From assembly GCA_963678675.1 (NCBI GenBank), contig OY783191.1:40898602-40962601 (forward strand): a stretch of 64,000 nucleotides of DNA, in the 5' to 3' direction. The notes under the pieces are model-generated. The model was not told the DNA's origin. It did not search any database and saw only the letters and a program-made list of their open reading frames with translations. Position numbers and translations under genes: made by a program. This stretch comes from Xiphydria camelus. Its lineage: Eukaryota; Arthropoda; Insecta; Hymenoptera; Xiphydriidae. Numbering within the stretch: the stretch's first letter is position 1; every line of letters begins with the position of its first letter. This document shows positions 59,664-64,000 of the stretch, in pieces.

Positions 59664-60725
59664 ATCATTTCTCCAGTGCTGACGATCCTCAACGATCCGG
59701 CAGACTAACAAAAGGTTAGCGGAGAGGAGATGGTGACGCGAGATCCGCGAGATTGTGGTCTATAAACAAACTGAAAGACCGATCGAAACATTGTTGCCAA
59801 ATGGAAACGAACGCGGTAAGCTAAACTTGTTAAGCCAGTTTACAATGCTTTTGAACAGCCTTTTTGTTGTTTGTCGAACTTAAAAGTTTTTGCAGTTTTT
59901 GTACATAGTACTTAATTAATCTATGGTTGTCCTGATACCACATGATTGATTCACGAAATCAGCGTTCCTCGAGTAGAGGGCAGATCGGTCGCATAGCGTA
60001 CCCCGAGCACTACGCGTCGAGTGGGGGAAGCAGAAAAGCGAGACGGTATGCTTAAAGCGGATTCAGATGGGTGCGAAAAGCATGCGGATCGGTGCGGATT
60101 GGCAGGCAGTACGCACGCGGAAGAGCTGATTGGCTAACGGTGTTTCCGTATTGCGCACTCCACAAGCCTTCCGGTTGCATGAGAGAAGCCCGCTTTATCG
60201 ACTCAAATTCGTTCACTTCTGCGCATGACGTAACACCTCTTAAGCGTGGTTCAGATGGGTACGGAAGGTTTGCGGAGTGCGGAAACACCGTTAGCCAATC
60301 AGCTCTTCCGCGTGCGTACTGCCTGCCAATCCGCACCGTTCCGCGTGCCGCACTCCGCATGCTTTCCGCACCCATCCGAACCCCGCTTTAAGGTGGCTGT
60401 CAGACAGCACTTGCAACATGTGTAAACAGCGCTGCAAACTTGTGCTCTCAGCGGAAGTGCTTGCGACCTGTCCAAACTTGCAAGTGGACACGTGCTATAT
60501 GCGCTCTATGCTTTCGGGCCCAGTTGAAAGTGTTGTCGCAAGTATTTTGATTCAAGTGTATACCTACCTACCCAAATCCAAGTTGCTCTAACAAAAACTG
60601 TCGCCAGTCACTGCCAGTGGACACGAGCCTTTATGTACCGATTCCCAAGTGACGTCACATGCGCAAGAGCATATCGTGCCTGAAGCACTTGTGAGAACGG
60701 TATACGACGATAATTTGTTCATCTG
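59664..60725. promoter_or_regulatory. Intergenic region between CENP-K and pelle, with a MITE
   Basis: About 1.06 kb between divergent start codons, containing a TTAA-flanked MITE (60056-60387). The 60400-60490 stretch repeats words such as CAAACTTG and GCACTTGC/AGTGCTTGCG. No other gene is seen. Promoters of both genes should lie here. Confidence 0.45.
60056..60387. mobile_element. 332-bp MITE with TTAA target duplication (piggyBac-like)
   Basis: TTAA flanks both sides (60052-60055 and 60388-60391). The ends AGCGGATTCAGATGGGTGCG and CGCACCCATCCGAACCCCGCT are inverted repeats, and similarity continues inward for over 100 bases (GCAGTACGCACGCGGAAGAG versus its complement). A third copy of the end (TTAAGCGTGGTTCAGATGGG) lies internally at about 60239, in the same direction as the left end, suggesting a composite or nested origin. 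A TTAA duplication is characteristic of piggyBac. No transposase is present. Confidence 0.85.
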
Positions 60726-62562
60726 ATGAACACGATGACTTCGAACGTTAATTCCCCAGAGTCGAGTCGATACATATATCACTTACCATTATCTCAACGA
60801 AAGGAGCTCTGCATTATATTGAACAGAAACGACAACTGGGAAGAACTGGCAGGTACGTACTCCTCACTGTAGGTACGCTGTCACGCATCTCGTATCCTAC
60901 CTATACCACTAGTATATCCCCGTCGCGTTACACTCAGGCACGTGGATGAAGTTACCCGTTCTAGAGATTCAAAATCTCAGAAGGGAAAAAAATCCGACCG
61001 ATGAACTGCTCACCATGTGGAGTCACCGCAATCACACCATTCTGGAATTGTTTGCCTTGCTGTCGAAGATGCAGCATTATCAAGCCATGTTATGTTTAAC
61101 GCCGTTCGTGGACCCTAAGTACCACGAACTCATATACGAAGGAGAGGGGAATCTTCGGAAGATATTGAGCCAGGGCAGGGCAAATGGGAATTCCAAAGAT
61201 CTCAAGATCGGTGCATTGAACTTTGATCGGTGCGAGAAACCGACTCGGCCGGACGCGCAGAAAGTAATTATACGGGAGGACAATGTCGAAGGGTCGCGTA
61301 AAATATCGAGTCGACGGGAAGAATCGCGAGACGTTCCGAGCGACTCCAACAATTTGCTCGTGGTAACACCTAACGCGACGCCGTACGCTTCGCCTGCTTC
61401 CGAGCGCATCCTCGAATCATCCAAGAAGAACAATGTACCGACGTTTCCCAAGTCCGAAGCGACCTTACCCGAAGTTCGGTACGAGGAATTGGCCGCGGCC
61501 ACCGGATATTGGAGCAAAGGCAGTATAATCGGAAAAGGGGGTTTCGGCACTGTGTACAGAGGTATCTTTCTGCGCGTGTATTCGCAATTTGCGGTTGTCG
61601 TTCTACCGATATGACCTTTCGGAGGTGCTGCTCATTCGGGCGCTCACGATCGACGACTCCAAGATCCGTGCGAATGTTCCAGGAACGTGGAAGAACACGG
61701 ACGTAGCTATTAAGAAGATCGAGCAACGCGGTCCCAACGCCGACGAGAGTTATACAATTCAGTTGGAACAATCGTTCAGAGAAGTGAAAATCTTGAACTC
61801 GCGGACGCACGAGAATATCTTACCGCTGTACGCGTACAGCTTCGACGGCGAAGCCCCCTGCCTCGTTTATCAGTTTATGCGAAACGGCTCGCTGGAGGAC
61901 AGATTACTTCTCAGGCAAAAAAGTCGACCGCTCACCTGGCTGCAACGTCACGAGATCGCCAAAGGTATCGCCAGGGGTCTGCAATATTTGCACACCATTG
62001 TTGAGAAGCCACTGATTCATGGCGACATCAAAAGCGCGAACATCCTGTTGGACAAGAATTTTGAACCCAAAATCGGAGATTTCGGACTTGCCAGAGAGGG
62101 CCCCGAGAAGGACAACATGAAGGTGAGAACCGCTCCCGTGATCGATACCGAGAGCACACTTTAGATTTGGGCCTACATTCGGGCTGAGCGTTACACAGAG
62201 AGGAATCTTGGTGTTCTCAGGTTAGTCGAGTCCACGGCACGAGGCCCTACCTGCCCGACGAGTTCTTGCGCGGGAGAGATCTCTCCACCAAAATTGACAC
62301 TTACAGCTACGGCATCGTCTTGTTCGAACTGGCTACCGGCTTGTCGGCGTACGACGATCGCAGGCCGGACAATAAATTTCTCAAGGACTTTATGGATTCC
62401 TGGGAGGAGAGAGACCTTCCGATCCTGATCGATAAGAAGGCAGGAGAAGAAAATAAGCAGGTTTTCCATAATCTTATAGTATTGGGTAAATGGTGTTCGA
62501 ATCGTTTGGCGAAAGACAGGCCCGAGATGGAACTCGTATTTCGAAAACTGAACGACCTATAG
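60726..62562 (+). CDS. pelle: Pelle/IRAK serine-threonine kinase
   Basis: Four exons: 60726-60852, 60938-61561, 61683-62122 and 62221-62562, 510 residues. The N-terminal death domain (about 17-105) includes YIYHLPLSQRKEL, NWEELAGTWM and LLTMWSHRNHTILELFALLS. It should bind the Tube/MyD88 adaptor complex. After a polar linker, the kinase domain (about 230-508) starts at YEELAAATGYWS and has the glycine loop IGKGGFGTVYRG, the catalytic lysine K261 in VAIKK, the IRAK-type loop HGDIKSANILL (Gly in place of the Arg of HRD) and DFGLA. The activation segment ends HGTRPYLPDEFLRG. Pelle relays Toll signals to NF-kappaB factors in immunity and patterning. An in-frame ATG nine bases downstream is an alternative start. 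AATAAA lies at 62693. Confidence 0.96.
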
Positions 62563-64000
62563 CACCGACCGAGCTCTCGAGCGATCGAACGCAACGAGGG
62601 AGGCTTGGGTTGCGATGTAAATTTCCGATAATCCCACTTTCCGTAAGAATTTTCGCCGGAAAAGTGCGCGACCTAAATGTATTCGTGCGATCAATAAAAC
62701 GAGACACCGCGCGTGCAATTGCAATCGTTAATAATGCAGGTACATACCCGCATGGAACAAGACGTATCGTACGGGTCATTTGGTACGGGCCGTGCCAAAT
62801 CCATCACCCTTTGGTGCAAATTTTTAATTTTCTCCAAATTTCGATAGGTTCTCATCAATTGTGCACTGCAAATACGCATGCAGAACGATCTCTGAACATT
62901 TTGAAAAATATAAAAGTTTTAGCATTAGAAGCATGTGAATTATTAATATTTTTCTCACACTTTTCACAATTTGCGTATAAAATAAAAGCATATCCACGCG
63001 AGTGTCTCAAATTCCATTGAGAGCTGCGATTTTTGCTTTTGATGGTATGAGTTTTTCGAACATGTCGAAATTTAAAGAAAATTAAAATTTGCTCCAAAAG
63101 GTGATAGATTTGATCCGTACCACGAAGAGATGTATAAACAGTAGGTAATAGCCGAGTTGTATAAGAAAAAAAGGGCGAGTGCAATATATCGTATTTCTGC
63201 GTATAGGTAGTGTATTTTCATTGTTGGGGGAGAGAGAGGGGGAATCAAGTTTGTACCTTTCAAAGGGAAAATATTCCCAAAAGTATTCATCTACTGAGAT
63301 ACTTCCTATTCACCCTTTACCTTTCTTTGGCAAATCACCGAAATCGTTTTTTTTTTTTTTTAATTTAAAACCGCCCGTTCCTGATCATTGGCAAAAGGAA
63401 GGATTTTTATTTCTCGGCAGAACGGCACTGAAAGAGAAAAATCTTTTCAATGCGGGTACCGTATCATCGAATTTATTCTGTATCTTGTTCGCCAATTACA
63501 CATTTGCAAACGTCGTTAATTATTATCGGTAATTGAAAATTGTCGAAAACTATCGCGATTGTACTATTCGTTCCCTCGCGTTACAGAATGCATAAAGTAT
63601 GCAGTTACGCGACGAAGAGTTTGCGATATAGCCGTACGCGAATATGTATTTAATTTTTATAGAAAGACAATACAGACGACAAAACATTCGCGAACGAAGA
63701 ATAATCTACAGCGCCGTCCAAAATTTCTCGCCGTGCAATGGACTCTTGAAAATCGAGACTTCTACTTAAACATTAACGACATAAATGAAAATGTCGGCGA
63801 CTTATAAGCAATGTTTTACTTTGACTCAGGAGAATGAGACATTCTAATTAATGTTCGCTGGCAAAAATGATAATTTGTATAAAATGAGAAAATAAATGTT
63901 ACCGGTGAATGTCATTCGATTGTAAAATAAATCACGTGCCCGCGGACAATTTGTTGACACGCGTCATGAATTTTACAAATTATTCGAGGAGCGAGGAATT
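62563..64000. other. Downstream of pelle, no gene seen
   Basis: AATAAA at 62693-62698 is the probable pelle polyadenylation signal. A foldback repeat occupies 62782-63124. From 63130 the sequence is AT-rich with a T15-like run near 63347. No conserved frame. Confidence 0.45.
62782..63124. repeat. Foldback repeat downstream of pelle
   Basis: The left arm (62782-62848) includes CCATCACCCTTTGGTGCAAA and TTTAATTTTCTCCAAATTTC. The right arm (63062-63124) carries complements (TTTGCTCCAAAAGGTGATAG and GAAATTTAAAGAAAATTAAA). About 80 percent arm similarity, with an AT-rich centre. Confidence 0.7.

Noticed and set aside
60052..60391. Two similar frames on opposite strands
   Set aside because: They arise from the inverted arms of the TTAA-flanked MITE.

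Overview
The window is nuclear DNA from an arthropod, almost certainly an insect. It has dense eukaryotic genes with short spliced introns (mostly about 70 to 110 bases, GT...AG), many (CT)n, (TA)n and CCTA microsatellites, and abundant transposon debris. The gene set includes pelle, Mkp3 and an ABCG5/ABCG8-like divergent pair, which points to an insect. A probable CENP-K gene argues against Drosophila, which lacks most of that kinetochore network, so a hymenopteran is a reasonable guess, but this is inference. I rebuilt the exon chains by hand from splice signals and protein-family conservation. All twelve reconstructed coding sequences have lengths divisible by three and read without internal stops.

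Layout. 285-4251 (minus): CHERP, an SR-related splicing factor. 4252-14507: a repeat island holding an 8.4-kb Ty3/gypsy retrotransposon (5326-13729, minus) with apparently identical 823-bp LTRs, nested in an older terminal-inverted-repeat element that also received a small MITE. 14508-15472 (plus): eIF3g. 16836-19380 (minus): the F-box protein Skp2, divergent from 19661-21154 (plus), a glucoside xylosyltransferase. 23534-25338 (plus): the PDZ protein GIPC. 25937-31403: a second repeat island with a 3.4-kb inverted-repeat-bounded element and a 322-bp near-perfect palindrome. 31961-34217 (plus): mitochondrial SCOT. 34784-37042 (minus) and 40870-43813 (plus): head-to-head ABCG5-like and ABCG8-like half-transporters with eroded ATPase motifs. 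49174-52329 (plus): the MAP-kinase phosphatase Mkp3. 55150-58217 (minus): PLAA. 58696-59663 (minus): probable CENP-K. 60726-62562 (plus): the Toll-pathway kinase pelle.

There is no operon logic. The genes are housekeeping and signalling loci, several of them in divergent pairs (Skp2/GXYLT, ABCG5-like/ABCG8-like, CENP-K/pelle) that could share promoters. Only the ABCG pair is expected to work together physically, as a heterodimer.

The most notable observations are: both ATP sites of the ABCG pair look degenerate; an insect CENP-K homologue; a 3.4-kb element with perfect 17-bp ends but no recognisable transposase; nested insertions whose order can be read from target duplications; hairpin-forming 99-bp tandem repeats inside the retrotransposon pol frame; and a pair of adjacent perfect hairpins at 44951-45083. 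I found no tRNA, rRNA or CRISPR array.
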